NCBI GenBank assembly: GCA_945619025.1
Contig: CALZBJ010000006.1
Location: 68,695-132,694 of the forward strand
Source: CALZBJ01 sp945619025
GTDB taxonomy: Bacteria; Pseudomonadota; Gammaproteobacteria; Cardiobacteriales; Wohlfahrtiimonadaceae
Length of the DNA: 64,000 nt
Direction: 5' to 3'
The translations under genes and the position numbers were made by a program. The notes below the pieces were generated by a model. That model was not told where the DNA came from. It did no database searches and saw only the letters and a list, made by a program, of their open reading frames with translations. Numbering within the stretch: the stretch's first letter is position 1; every line of letters begins with the position of its first letter. This document shows, in pieces, positions 42,707 through 51,140 of this stretch.

Positions 42707-42777
42707 GTCTGGGTCGTCCCAAACGATCAAGTCAGCGCATAATTGCTATGCTGGCTGGCAAATGGTCGTCCATCTGC
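42707..42777 (-). promoter_or_regulatory. Guanidine-II (mini-ykkC) riboswitch of sugE
   Basis: On the minus strand two hairpins each carry the loop ACGA. The first (42758-42777) pairs GCAGATGG with CCATTTGC. The second (42707-42724) pairs GTTTGGG with CCCAGAC. Paired stem-loops with ACGR loops define the mini-ykkC class, in which guanidinium lets the two loops kiss and frees the ribosome site. They lie 24 bases before the sugE ATG, right behind a good promoter. The linker of 33 bases is at the long end of the class. Confidence 0.88.
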
Positions 42778-42784
42778 GTCAAAA

Positions 42785-42813
42785 AGTATAGCAACTCAAG
42801 AAGGGGTGGGCAA
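42785..42813 (-). promoter_or_regulatory. Promoter of sugE
   Basis: On the minus strand TTGCCC (42808-42813), a 17-base spacer and TATACT (42785-42790). Transcription would start near 42778, exactly at the first riboswitch hairpin. Confidence 0.75.
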
Positions 42814-42872
42814 GGGTTTGTTTTTGGGAAAAAGCGCGCTATCCTAAAGAGCAATCAGGTGAGGAATTGAGT

Positions 42873-43457
42873 ATGAATAAGAGGGACAATTGGACTAAAA
42901 AATCGCTCCGTATGGAGTATCGAGCGCGGCGTAAAGCGTTATCGCAAATTGAGGTCTTTCGCCGTTCCTATCGCATTAAAATCCACTTTTTTGAGCAAGA
43001 TCTAACCGGCGTGCAGCATGTTCATCTCTTTTTGCCGATGAGCCGGGAGCGCGAAGTAAATACTTACCTGATTATTATGGAATTGTGGCGCCGCGGGATT
43101 AAAACCTCCGTCTCGAAGGTGGTGGGTGATGATCTGATTCATTTCCCCTTTCAAAAAGAGACCGAGCTTAAGCGAAATCGTTGGCGGATTGTGGAGCCGG
43201 TTAATGAAATCCCGCTCACAGAAAAGGAGCTTAAAACGATCGATTTAGTGATCATTCCGCTTCTTATTGCCGATCAAAAAGGGAATCGTGTGGGTTATGG
43301 TAAAGGGTATTACGATCGCTTTTTAACACATATTCCCAAAGCGCGCCGAGTGGGCGTGTCACTCTTTCCGCCGATTGAGGCGATTGCCGATGTGGATCCG
43401 TGGGATGCGCCATTACAGACGCTGATTACACCAAACTTGCTCTATCTCATTGATTAA
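42873..43457 (+). CDS. fau: 5-formyltetrahydrofolate cyclo-ligase
   Basis: This enzyme (YgfA/MTHFS) converts 5-formyl-THF to methenyl-THF with ATP. The 194-residue protein has an N-terminal basic helix (LRMEYRARRKAL), VHLFLPMSREREVNT, IPLLIADQKGNRVGYGKGYYDRFL (the folate/ATP signature) and VGVSLFPP. The ATG at 42873 is preferred to the TTG six bases before it, since GAGGAA lies seven bases upstream. In many gammaproteobacteria the 6S RNA gene precedes ygfA; the space here is filled by the divergent sugE promoter and riboswitch, so 6S RNA is not at this site. Confidence 0.93.
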   Translation: MNKRDNWTKKSLRMEYRARRKALSQIEVFRRSYRIKIHFFEQDLTGVQHVHLFLPMSREREVNTYLIIMELWRRGIKTSVSKVVGDDLIHFPFQKETELKRNRWRIVEPVNEIPLTEKELKTIDLVIIPLLIADQKGNRVGYGKGYYDRFLTHIPKARRVGVSLFPPIEAIADVDPWDAPLQTLITPNLLYLID

Positions 43458-43564
43458 AATCAGAAAGCCTCGCAAGGTTTTCCCGCCCTCTTTCAATTCA
43501 TTTTATACTGAAGACATTGATGTAACGAACGATTCCTAAGAGGACGGAGTGGAGGTCTATCGTG

Positions 43565-43996
43565 ATGAAGATGAATGAATGGCTCACGCGCGCGCTGGCA
43601 GTGGCAATTGAGGCGCATGAGGGGCAACTTGATAAGGGGGGTTATCCCTATATTTTGCACCCGCTACGGATGATGCATGAGGTGCGAACCATGCCGCTTA
43701 AAATTGTGGCGCTCCTTCACGATGTGCTCGAAGAGAGTGAATATACGGTGACCAAATTGCGTGAAAAGGGCTTTCCGGAAGAGATTTTAGATGCGGTGGT
43801 GGCGATCACTCGTGAGCCGGAGGAAAATTATGAGGATTATATCGTGCGGGTTTCGCAAAATGAGCTCGCCCGAGAGGTCAAACTTACCGATCTGCGGGAT
43901 AATCTCAATCTTGCGCGTCTACGCAAGCTCGATCAAGCGGATATTCAGCGGATTGAACGCTATCATCGAGCACTGCAATATTTAACGACGCTTTAA
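43565..43996 (+). CDS. Small HD-domain hydrolase, possibly ppGpp-like
   Basis: This stand-alone HD-domain protein (143 residues) resembles the hydrolase part of RelA/SpoT and MESH1-like small alarmone hydrolases. The visible motifs are AIEAHEGQLDKGGYPYILHPLRM (the first metal His), VALLHDVLEES (the HD pair) and VKLTDLRDNLNLARL (the distal Asp and N). No synthetase or regulatory domain is present. GGAGGT precedes the ATG at 43565. A role in hydrolysing ppGpp or another 3'-pyrophosphorylated nucleotide is inferred, not proven. Confidence 0.8.
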   Translation: MKMNEWLTRALAVAIEAHEGQLDKGGYPYILHPLRMMHEVRTMPLKIVALLHDVLEESEYTVTKLREKGFPEEILDAVVAITREPEENYEDYIVRVSQNELAREVKLTDLRDNLNLARLRKLDQADIQRIERYHRALQYLTTL

Positions 43997-44040
43997 TAAT
44001 CGGCGCATCTCGACGAAATTTATCATAAGAATGCTACTAT

Positions 44041-44068
44041 AAGGGGAGTGACAACGCTCTCCTTTTTT
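44041..44068 (+). terminator. Terminator of HD-hydrolase gene
   Basis: AAGGGGAG and CTCTCCTT pair with one G-T pair around TGACAACG, followed by TTTTG. Confidence 0.75.
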
Positions 44069-44137
44069 GTGGGCGTTTGACGCATTTTTCCAGAACAGAC
44101 CACCACCTTTAACTTTCTGAGGATCGATTGAGGGCAT

Positions 44138-46303
44138 ATGCTAAAGCGGCGCGATTATTACAGCACGGTATTTCTCTATTTTTTAAAGATTGCAATTGCG
44201 CTGACGGGCGCGGTGATTTTCCCGATCTGGCTTGGTGATGGGAAACTCAGTATCCCCGTTATTTTGGGCGCGGTGGCGGCAGGATTAACCGATATTGACG
44301 ATAGTTTAAAAGGGCGGTTGACCAATACGGTCATTATTTTAGCGCTCTTTTTTATCGCGGCGCTTGGCGTGGATGCGCTCCTCCCCTATCCCATTTTATT
44401 TTTAATTGCGATTATGGCCTCATCTGCCTTCCTGATCTTTTTGGGCAGTTTAGGGAGCCGGTTTGCCACCATCACCTTTGGGACGCTCGTCATTGTGGTC
44501 TACGCGATGCTTACCTATAAAGCGGAGCGGCCGTGGTTTTTACTCCCTTCACTTCTGGTTTCTGGCGCCTTTTGGTATAGCGTCGTGGCCTTTTTATTTA
44601 ATATTGCGCTCCCCTCTCGGCCGATGCAGGAGGCGCTCGGCAAGTGTTATCAAGAGCTCGCGCAGTTTTTGGAAGCGAAATCGCTCTTTTTCGATCCCGA
44701 TGATGATTCCGATTTGACCGAGTGTAAATTACGCTTAACGCAGATTAGTCAAACGCTCGGTTCGACGCTAGAGACGACGCGAATCTCCATTATGCGCCGG
44801 TTAAAACATGAGCGGGGTCGCCGTAGCGCACGGGCGATTTTAAACTACTATCTCGCAGCGCAAGAGATCTTTGAACGAGCAGGATCGAGCCACGTTGATT
44901 ACCAAGAGCTCAAAAAAGAGTTCCCTCATTCCGATCTTCTCTTTCGCTTCCAAAGGTTGATGTCGGCGCAAGGCTTTGCCTGTCAAAAGATCGCAAGCGA
45001 GCTCCTTTATAAAGAGCGTTACCATCACGATGGCCATTTTAAGATGATGTTCACCCGCTTGAAAGAGAGTTTGGGCTATTTAACGCAGGAATATCAGCAA
45101 GAATCCCAGCAGCGCCTGCTCTACTCAACGGGGAGCCTGTTGAAAAACTTAAGTGGAATCGATGAAATTCTGCTCTCCTTAGACCGTGAAAAAGAGCTAT
45201 TATTAACGGCGAAAGAGAGCGCCGTTCTCTTAGCAGAACCCAAAACCGATAGCTCGCCGATGTTAGAGAGTTGGCGTAAAGTGAGCCGTCATTTCACGCC
45301 TGAATCGCCGATTTTCCGCCATGCGATGCGCGTCAGTCTTTTGATGGGGATAGGATTTATCTTGGCAGAAGGAATGAATCTCATCTATTCGGTGATGGAA
45401 GGCGAAACGGTGCGCTTAACGACGCCTTATTGGATTATGCTCACCTCGGTATTTGTCTGCCAGCCCAACTATAGCGCCACCAAAACCCGTACCATTAAGC
45501 GTCTTTCGGGCACGGTGCTCGGCGTTGTGGTGACGATGCTTCTTTTAAAATTGGGGCTCTCGCGAGAGGGGCAAGCGCTCTTTGTGGTGATCTCCGGCAC
45601 GCTCTTTTTTGTGATGCGTCAGGCGCGTTATGCCTACGCCACGGCGCTCATTACCATGATGGTGCTGTTTTGTTTTAACTTAATTGATGCGGGATTTGTT
45701 GCGCCGGAGCGCCTTTTAGATACCTTTGTCGGTTCGCTCCTTGCTTGGGCGGCGGTCACTTATATCTATCCGGAGTGGCGTTATCGTCAATTATCAGTGA
45801 AGATCGATGCGGTGAAAATGGCGAATGTGGCTTATCTTCACGAGATTGCACAGCAATATCATCATGGGCGCGTTGAAAGTCCGCTCTATATCAAGGTCCG
45901 CGATGATGCCGGTGGGCGCGCGGGTGAACTGGTATCGCTCTTTTCAACGCTCACTGTTGAGCCGAAAACAACGCGAGAAACGCTCGATTATCTCTTTAAA
46001 GTGCTGGCGTTAAATAACACCTTTTTAAGTTATGTCTCAGCGCTTGGGGCGCATCGAGCAGCGCTTAGTGATGCGGTGGTGCTAGAGATTTTAGATGAGG
46101 CGGTGTCGCGGATTGAGTATTATCTCACCGGGGATGAGCCGCTTGATCTCAATGAACATCAGCGTTTTTTAGTGCGCATTGAAGAGGAGCGTGAAAAATT
46201 ATCGGTCGATGAGCAGCGGTTAGAGGAGATTTCGCTCCATCAAGTGCAGCTTTTATTGCGATTATTACCCGATTATGTGGAAGCGATTCAAACGCCTAAA
46301 TAA
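44138..46303 (+). CDS. yccS: FUSC-family inner-membrane protein, YccS-like
   Basis: The 721-residue protein has the YccS/FUSC layout. Six N-terminal membrane segments (residues about 10-160) are followed by a cytoplasmic region of about 230 residues, then a second group of six (about 395-555) and a C-terminal cytoplasmic domain. FUSC proteins are related to aromatic-acid exporters such as AaeB and aluminium-activated channels. Characteristic pieces are PVILGAVAAGLTDIDDSLKGR, LTTPYWIMLTSVFVCQPNYSATKTR and RLSGTVLGVV. The function of YccS is not established; an efflux role is a family-based guess. The start is taken at ATG 44138; the TTG-like alternatives are no better. Confidence 0.9.
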   Translation: MLKRRDYYSTVFLYFLKIAIALTGAVIFPIWLGDGKLSIPVILGAVAAGLTDIDDSLKGRLTNTVIILALFFIAALGVDALLPYPILFLIAIMASSAFLIFLGSLGSRFATITFGTLVIVVYAMLTYKAERPWFLLPSLLVSGAFWYSVVAFLFNIALPSRPMQEALGKCYQELAQFLEAKSLFFDPDDDSDLTECKLRLTQISQTLGSTLETTRISIMRRLKHERGRRSARAILNYYLAAQEIFERAGSSHVDYQELKKEFPHSDLLFRFQRLMSAQGFACQKIASELLYKERYHHDGHFKMMFTRLKESLGYLTQEYQQESQQRLLYSTGSLLKNLSGIDEILLSLDREKELLLTAKESAVLLAEPKTDSSPMLESWRKVSRHFTPESPIFRHAMRVSLLMGIGFILAEGMNLIYSVMEGETVRLTTPYWIMLTSVFVCQPNYSATKTRTIKRLSGTVLGVVVTMLLLKLGLSREGQALFVVISGTLFFVMRQARYAYATALITMMVLFCFNLIDAGFVAPERLLDTFVGSLLAWAAVTYIYPEWRYRQLSVKIDAVKMANVAYLHEIAQQYHHGRVESPLYIKVRDDAGGRAGELVSLFSTLTVEPKTTRETLDYLFKVLALNNTFLSYVSALGAHRAALSDAVVLEILDEAVSRIEYYLTGDEPLDLNEHQRFLVRIEEEREKLSVDEQRLEEISLHQVQLLLRLLPDYVEAIQTPK

Positions 46304-46437
46304 ATAGGTCATTAAGCTGATTATAAGCGCTATTAATGGCTCAATTTTCGTAGTATAATTTTCCTCTTTTGAAGCAATTGATTATAACGAATGTTTACCC
46401 AATCGCCTCAAATATTACGATTATTGGGAACGTATCC

Positions 46438-46884
46438 ATGATAAAAAAATTGCTTACAGCTGGCCTATTAATGGGATCATTATTATCGTTTAGCCACGCT
46501 ACCTGCTGGGCGCCGAACTGCTATGGCGCGATTGGATTTGATCCAAAAACCGGCAATGGGGCGGCCTATGTGGATTATACGAGCGCGAATGAAGCGTGGC
46601 GCGCGGTCGTTAAAAAATGTCCGGGCTGTGAAAATAGTAAAGGCCTCACCTTTAATAATGGCTGCGGCGTATTGGTCTATTCTTCTTCTCATGACTTTGT
46701 GGTCTCCTATTACGGCGGGCAATTACGCGATCTAGAGATCCAAGCAGTCAACGCCTGTTATGCAGAAATTCGCGCCACCGGCCTTAACAAAACAAGTGGC
46801 GATAAACGCCGTTCAAGAGTACGAACCAACGAGAGTGGCACCTGTGAAGTTGTGGTCAGTGCTTGCACCTATCGCGTCTATTAA
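46438..46884 (+). CDS. Small secreted cysteine-rich protein, DUF4189-like
   Basis: The ATG at 46438 gives a 148-residue protein with a clear signal peptide (MIKKLLTAGLLMGSLLSFSH, cut near ATC). The mature part contains about eight cysteines, consistent with disulfides in the periplasm or outside. The pattern CYGAIGFDPKTGNGAAYVDY, then EAWRAVVKKCPGC and FNNGCGVLVYSSS, resembles DUF4189, where a YGAIAYS...A...C...C..L arrangement recurs. The basic stretch DKRRSRVRTNESGT follows. It lies 14 bases before a lipoprotein gene, so the two may act together. Function unknown. Confidence 0.72.
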   Translation: MIKKLLTAGLLMGSLLSFSHATCWAPNCYGAIGFDPKTGNGAAYVDYTSANEAWRAVVKKCPGCENSKGLTFNNGCGVLVYSSSHDFVVSYYGGQLRDLEIQAVNACYAEIRATGLNKTSGDKRRSRVRTNESGTCEVVVSACTYRVY

Positions 46885-46898
46885 TCATTAGGATCATT

Positions 46899-47657
46899 AT
46901 GAAAAAACAATTTAAACAAGGCCTCATTGTGCTCGCAAGTGCGGGATTTTTAGCCGGTTGTATCTCGGTGGGTGGCACGAGCTTAGGCTTTGCCAAAACT
47001 AAAAAATTCCCCGCAGCGGTAACCAGCTCAAGCGTGTCGCAATACCATCATTTAGGCAAACCGTTTTCCTGTAAAACGCTTGGCGATGTGGTGTCAAAGT
47101 CGTACAAAATGAGCAAACGCGGAAAGAGCCGAGATGATATCTATTGGGATTTAACGCCGATGGATAGTACCTACGCTGAGCAAGATCTCTATCAGCTATT
47201 AATCGGCATCGGCATGGATTCCGCAACGGCGAGTAATCACACCGTATTTACCGAAGCGTGTCGTAACAATTTCGCGGTCTATCAATCGATCTTAGATGAT
47301 CAATCGGTAGAACACTTTAAGCGCGTTGATTTTGTCTATCGCACCGTGTATGGCGAAGAGACACGCCTTTATGATGAATATCTAAAGCGTGAATATTCGA
47401 GCATGCGAACTACCAGCCACACCTATGGTGGCTCAAAACGCGATGTGGTGAAAGTAGTAGTGCAAAATAAAAGTAATGGCGGCTTAGATGAGATTGCCAA
47501 TGAGATTAATAACCTCATTGTGGAAGATGTGCTTGAGATGCTCTATACGCCGGCGATGATGAAAGCGTATAAAGAAACCCCTGAAAAGGTGATGCCATCG
47601 CTTGAAACCGTTCGCGCGAAAATGGCGCCGGAGCTTGTGTTAAAACTGGTGAAATAA
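46899..47657 (+). CDS. Lipoprotein of unknown function
   Basis: I do not recognise this 252-residue protein. The start MKKQFKQGLIVLASAGFLAG is followed by Cys-21 in a lipobox (FLAGC), so it is lipid-anchored; Ile at +2 suggests the outer membrane. The mature part has a helical character, with LYQLLIGIGMDSATASNH, ACRNNFAVYQSILDDQSV and DEIANEINNLIVEDVLEMLY. GGATC lies before the ATG. It follows the DUF4189-like gene and is followed by three hairpins. A surface or periplasmic role paired with its neighbour is only inference. Confidence 0.75.
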   Translation: MKKQFKQGLIVLASAGFLAGCISVGGTSLGFAKTKKFPAAVTSSSVSQYHHLGKPFSCKTLGDVVSKSYKMSKRGKSRDDIYWDLTPMDSTYAEQDLYQLLIGIGMDSATASNHTVFTEACRNNFAVYQSILDDQSVEHFKRVDFVYRTVYGEETRLYDEYLKREYSSMRTTSHTYGGSKRDVVKVVVQNKSNGGLDEIANEINNLIVEDVLEMLYTPAMMKAYKETPEKVMPSLETVRAKMAPELVLKLVK

Positions 47658-47674
47658 TTAAAAACTTGCCTATC

Positions 47675-47745
47675 TGTGAAAGATCAGTTGGGAAACTGCA
47701 GATAGGCAAGGTGCGCTCCGTTAGGAAGATGTCAGTCTAACGGAG
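47675..47745 (+). repeat. Two tandem long hairpins after lipoprotein gene
   Basis: The first hairpin has perfect 12-base arms CTTGCCTATCTG and CAGATAGGCAAG (47675-47710). Its loop contains a smaller stem, CAGTT/AACTG. Four bases later the second has perfect arms GCTCCGTTAG and CTAACGGAGC (47714-47745). The loops share similar text (GAAAGATCAGT and GAAGATGTCAGT). Neither has a T tail. They may be an mRNA-stabilising 3' structure or a 3'-UTR-derived RNA. Confidence 0.5.
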
Positions 47746-47767
47746 CATTAGAGGCTCGTGATATTCG

Positions 47768-47799
47768 GCCGCTCTAGAGATAGGGCGGCTTTTTTTGTG
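47768..47799 (+). terminator. Terminator overlapping the end of the convergent esterase gene
   Basis: GCCGCTCTA and TAGGGCGGC pair around GAGA with a short mismatch and are followed by seven T. The last five codons and stop of the esterase gene on the minus strand lie within this stem. Confidence 0.8.
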
Positions 47800-48625
47800 T
47801 TGTTGGAGGCGCTTGGTTTGCCGCTGTTAATTCATAATCGTCCGGTAGATTGACCGAGGCATCAAAATCGATAAAGAGCGAGGTATTGATGTTAGAAAGG
47901 TAGTAGATAAAGATCCGCGCCATCTCCACCATGCGCTCAAAATCGGTATCGCAAAAGACAAAATGATGGCTGCCAAGGAGCGAAATATAGCTTTTAATAT
48001 GGGAAGAGGCCTCATTTAAAATGCGTTTTGAATTGGAGCTTGAGACCACAATGTCCGCCGATGAGGTGAAAATTAAGAGCGGGGCGATCACATTTTGAAT
48101 CTTCGGTTGCACGAGCTCCGTCAGCAGTGTCACTTCTTTTAGCGCAGAAACGGGAATGGTTTTATAGAGCATGCGCCGGTCATAATTAAGTGGAATGGAA
48201 AAGCCTTTTACATGATCAATTTCAGCCGCTTCCATCGATTCGTAAAATTCGCGCAGACTTGGCAGGTCGATCATCACATTGATTAAAATAATGCCGGCAA
48301 TCATATGATTGTGTTCCGCTAAATGAAGCGCTAGGGTCGCGCCCATCGAAAGTCCAACCACAAAAACGCGGCTGCACGTTTGTTGAAGCCGTTCAAGTTC
48401 TTCCTCTATCTGTTCAATCCAATCGCGGTAACTAACGCCAATGAGATCGGCAGGCTCAGTGCCATGGCCTTTCAGTAAGGGAACCGACACCGTATGCCCG
48501 GCGGCAGCAAGATAATTGACGTAACGCTGGTATGTAAGCGGCGTTCCGGTGAAGCTATGAATAAGCAAAAACCCAAGATCGTCGCCTTCAATGTAGACGG
48601 GCTTAATCGGCGCGAGATTCTGCAT
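47774..48625 (-). CDS. Carboxylesterase / monoacylglycerol-lipase-like hydrolase
   Basis: This alpha/beta-hydrolase of 283 residues belongs with Est30-type carboxylesterases. The oxyanion segment GFLLIHSFTGTPLTY is followed by GHTVSVPLLKGHGT. The nucleophile elbow GLSMG holds Ser-93, the acid is probably Asp in FTSSADIVVSSSNS, and the base is His in LLGSHHFVF. The C-terminal 35 residues (NLPDDYELTAANQ...QKKPPYL) extend past the fold. No signal peptide is visible, so it is cytoplasmic. Substrate cannot be named. The end of the gene is shared with a plus-strand terminator. Confidence 0.87.
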   Translation of the reverse strand: MQNLAPIKPVYIEGDDLGFLLIHSFTGTPLTYQRYVNYLAAAGHTVSVPLLKGHGTEPADLIGVSYRDWIEQIEEELERLQQTCSRVFVVGLSMGATLALHLAEHNHMIAGIILINVMIDLPSLREFYESMEAAEIDHVKGFSIPLNYDRRMLYKTIPVSALKEVTLLTELVQPKIQNVIAPLLIFTSSADIVVSSSNSKRILNEASSHIKSYISLLGSHHFVFCDTDFERMVEMARIFIYYLSNINTSLFIDFDASVNLPDDYELTAANQAPPTTQKKPPYL

Positions 48626-48758
48626 AAAATAACTCCTTGTTGTAAATGATTGATTAATAACTGTTTTCTAGCGTAGCGTATTGTTAATTTCTGCGCAAAC
48701 AGATTTACAAAAGGATTGAAGTGTAAAGATTTGATATTAAAGGAAAATCTCCGGGCAA

Positions 48759-48800
48759 TAAAAAACCCCGTACCGAATCTCGATACGAGGCTTTTGTTTT
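48759..48800 (-). terminator. Terminator of groSL
   Basis: On the minus strand CCTCGTA and TACGGGG pair (one G-T) around an inner TCG/CGG stem, followed by TTTTTTATTG. Confidence 0.8.
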
Positions 48801-48826
48801 AAGCGTTTACGCTAAATGAGGGATGA

Positions 48827-50467
48827 TTACATCATGCCGCCCATTCCACCCATGCCGCCCATTGCGCCCATGTCTGGCATACCGCCGTCTTCTTTTGGAA
48901 GATCCGCTACCATGCACTCAGTGGTGATGATAAGTGATGCCACAGACGCGGCGTTTTGGATTGCTGAACGGGTTACTTTCGTTGGATCTAAGATACCCAT
49001 GTCGATCATGTCGCCGTATTCGCCAGTTGCTGCGTTATAACCGAAGGTTTCGTTGCCTTCTTTAACCGCGTTTAATACTACGTCCGCGGGCTCGCCTGCG
49101 TTGGTTACGATTTGACGTAAAGGCTCTTCCATTGCGCGAAGGGCAACACGGATACCCGCATCTTGTTCGCCGTTTTCGCCTTTAAGGTCTGCGATTTTGT
49201 TAAGTACGCGAACGAGTGCAACCCCGCCCCCTGGGACGATGCCTTCTTCAACCGCTGCGCGAGTTGCGTGAAGTGCGTCTTCAACGCGTGCTTTTTTCTC
49301 TTTCATTTCAACTTCAGTTGCCGCGCCGACACGGATAACCGCAACACCGCCTGCAAGTTTTGCAACGCGCTCTTGAAGTTTTTCACGGTCGTAATCAGAA
49401 GTGGCTTCTTCGATTTGCGCTTGAATTTGTTTTACGCGAGCTTCGATGTTTGCGGTTTCACCAGCCCCATCAACGATTACCGTGTTGTCTTTATCAACCA
49501 CCACGCGTTTTGCGGTACCAAGGTCAGCCATTGTCGCTTTCTCTAAGCTCATGCCAAGCTCTTCAGAGATCACCGTTGCACCGGTTAAGATCGCGATATC
49601 TTCAAGCATTGCTTTACGGCGATCACCAAAACCAGGTGCTTTAACCGCAGCGACTTTAACGATGCCGCGCATGTTGTTGATTACAAGTGTTGCAAGCGCT
49701 TCACCTTCAACGTCTTCCGCGATGATTAAAAGCGGGCGACCTGATTTTGCTACTTCCTCTAATACTCCGAGCATTTCGCGGATGTTAGAGATTTTTTTGT
49801 CGCAAAGAAGGATCGCTGGATCGTCTAATTCAGCGGCCATTGATTGTTGATTGTTGATGAAGTAGGGCGATAAATAACCGCGGTCAAACTGCATTCCTTC
49901 AACGGTTTCAAGATCATTTTCAAGACCTGAACCTTCTTCAACGGTGATAACGCCTTCTTTACCAACAGTTTCCATTGCTTTGGCGATGATGTTACCGATC
50001 TCTTCATCTGAGTTAGCTGAGATGGTACCAACTTGTGCGATCGATTTGTGATCTTCACAGGGTTTAGAGATGTTGCGAAGTTCTGTTACCGCCGCTGCGA
50101 CCGCTAAATCGATGCCGCGTTTTACGTCCATTGGGTTCATGCCCGATGAAACCACTTTCATGCCTTCACGAACGATCGCTTGAGCCAGTACAGTAGCTGT
50201 CGTTGTACCGTCACCTGCGGTATCTGAGGTTCTTGCAGACACTTCTTTAACGAGCTGTGCGCCCATGTTTTCGAATTTATCTTCAAGTTCGATCTCTTTT
50301 GCAACCGATACACCGTCTTTTGTTACGGTTGGCGCGCCGAAGCTTTTTTCTAAAACAACGTTGCGACCTTTAGGACCTAAGGTTACTTTTACTGCGTTTG
50401 CAAGTGTGTTAATCCCGTTCACCATACGTGAGCGAGCATCTTCTCCAAAACGTACATCTTTAGCCAT
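48827..50467 (-). CDS. groL: Chaperonin GroEL
   Basis: GroEL forms the double-ring cage that folds proteins with GroES and ATP. The 546-residue product has MAKDVRFGEDARSRMVNGI, the nucleotide loop LGPKGRNVVLEKSFG, TAGDGTTTATVLA, the catalytic-region segments and the C-terminal GGM repeat (GGMGGMGGMM). Its length and composition are fully typical. It follows groS by 78 bases in the same transcript. AAGGAAG lies six bases before the ATG. Confidence 0.99.
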   Translation of the reverse strand: MAKDVRFGEDARSRMVNGINTLANAVKVTLGPKGRNVVLEKSFGAPTVTKDGVSVAKEIELEDKFENMGAQLVKEVSARTSDTAGDGTTTATVLAQAIVREGMKVVSSGMNPMDVKRGIDLAVAAAVTELRNISKPCEDHKSIAQVGTISANSDEEIGNIIAKAMETVGKEGVITVEEGSGLENDLETVEGMQFDRGYLSPYFINNQQSMAAELDDPAILLCDKKISNIREMLGVLEEVAKSGRPLLIIAEDVEGEALATLVINNMRGIVKVAAVKAPGFGDRRKAMLEDIAILTGATVISEELGMSLEKATMADLGTAKRVVVDKDNTVIVDGAGETANIEARVKQIQAQIEEATSDYDREKLQERVAKLAGGVAVIRVGAATEVEMKEKKARVEDALHATRAAVEEGIVPGGGVALVRVLNKIADLKGENGEQDAGIRVALRAMEEPLRQIVTNAGEPADVVLNAVKEGNETFGYNAATGEYGDMIDMGILDPTKVTRSAIQNAASVASLIITTECMVADLPKEDGGMPDMGAMGGMGGMGGMM

Positions 50468-50545
50468 AATGTTACTTCCTTATATGAGTTAAATTTAATT
50501 CAATCGTTTTTCGATGATATGGATTCAAAGGGGGTTTAAAACCGC

Positions 50546-50836
50546 TTAGCCTTCGATCACCGCCATGATTTCATCTTCGCGCATTACGATGAGTTCATCG
50601 TCGCCCACTTTGACTTCTGTGCCCGCAAATTTGCCGAAAAGCACTTTATCGCCAACCTTCACATCAAGCGCTTTTACGTCGCCATTATCGAGTACTTTGC
50701 CTGTACCCACTGCAACCACTTCGCCGCGTGCAGGTTTTTCAGTTGCTGTACCGGGTAAAACGATACCGCCCGCTGTTTTTTGCTCTTCAGCTTCACGTTT
50801 GATGATTACGCGGTCATGTAAAGGACGTAATTTCAT
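50546..50836 (-). CDS. groS: Co-chaperonin GroES
   Basis: GroES is the heptameric lid of the GroEL cage. The 96-residue protein has the family start MKLRPLHDRVIIKREAEEQK, the mobile loop KTAGGIVLPGTATEKP, and GDKVLFGKFAGTEVK. GAGGAAA lies before the ATG. It precedes groL, as is usual. The upstream region carries a heat-shock-type promoter and no CIRCE repeat, which points to sigma-32 rather than HrcA control. Confidence 0.99.
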   Translation of the reverse strand: MKLRPLHDRVIIKREAEEQKTAGGIVLPGTATEKPARGEVVAVGTGKVLDNGDVKALDVKVGDKVLFGKFAGTEVKVGDDELIVMREDEIMAVIEG

Positions 50837-50958
50837 AATGCTATTTCCTCATAAAAAAATGATTGATATGGTTTTTCTTCGTTATTAAATTGGAGGATTG
50901 GGGCGTTTTCCTGCAAATATGCGGATTTCGCCACGCAATTTCGCTCCTACATGGCAAA

Positions 50959-50986
50959 TAATGGTGATAGGTTTTTATATTTCAAG
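50959..50986 (-). promoter_or_regulatory. Sigma-32-type heat-shock promoter of groSL
   Basis: On the minus strand CTTGAAA (50980-50986, preceded by CCC) and CACCATTA (50959-50966) are 13 bases apart. The consensus is CTTGAAA, 11-16 bases, CCCCATNT. The leader to groS is about 115 bases. Confidence 0.78.
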
Positions 50987-51140
50987 GGGTAAAAGGGAAA
51001 ATTTTTACAAAAATTTGCATAAAAAATGATCGATGATGAGAAGTTGGGGATTTTGCGCGATTTCCATTAAACTAGAACGATTCAATCTCGATTATTTAAC
51101 ATTATATTTAACATTAATTTAGCATGAGTTTAGCAAAAGG

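Noticed and set aside
42724..42872. 6S RNA gene upstream of fau/ygfA
   Set aside because: The interval is only about 150 bases, holds the divergent sugE promoter and riboswitch, and does not fold into the 6S form.
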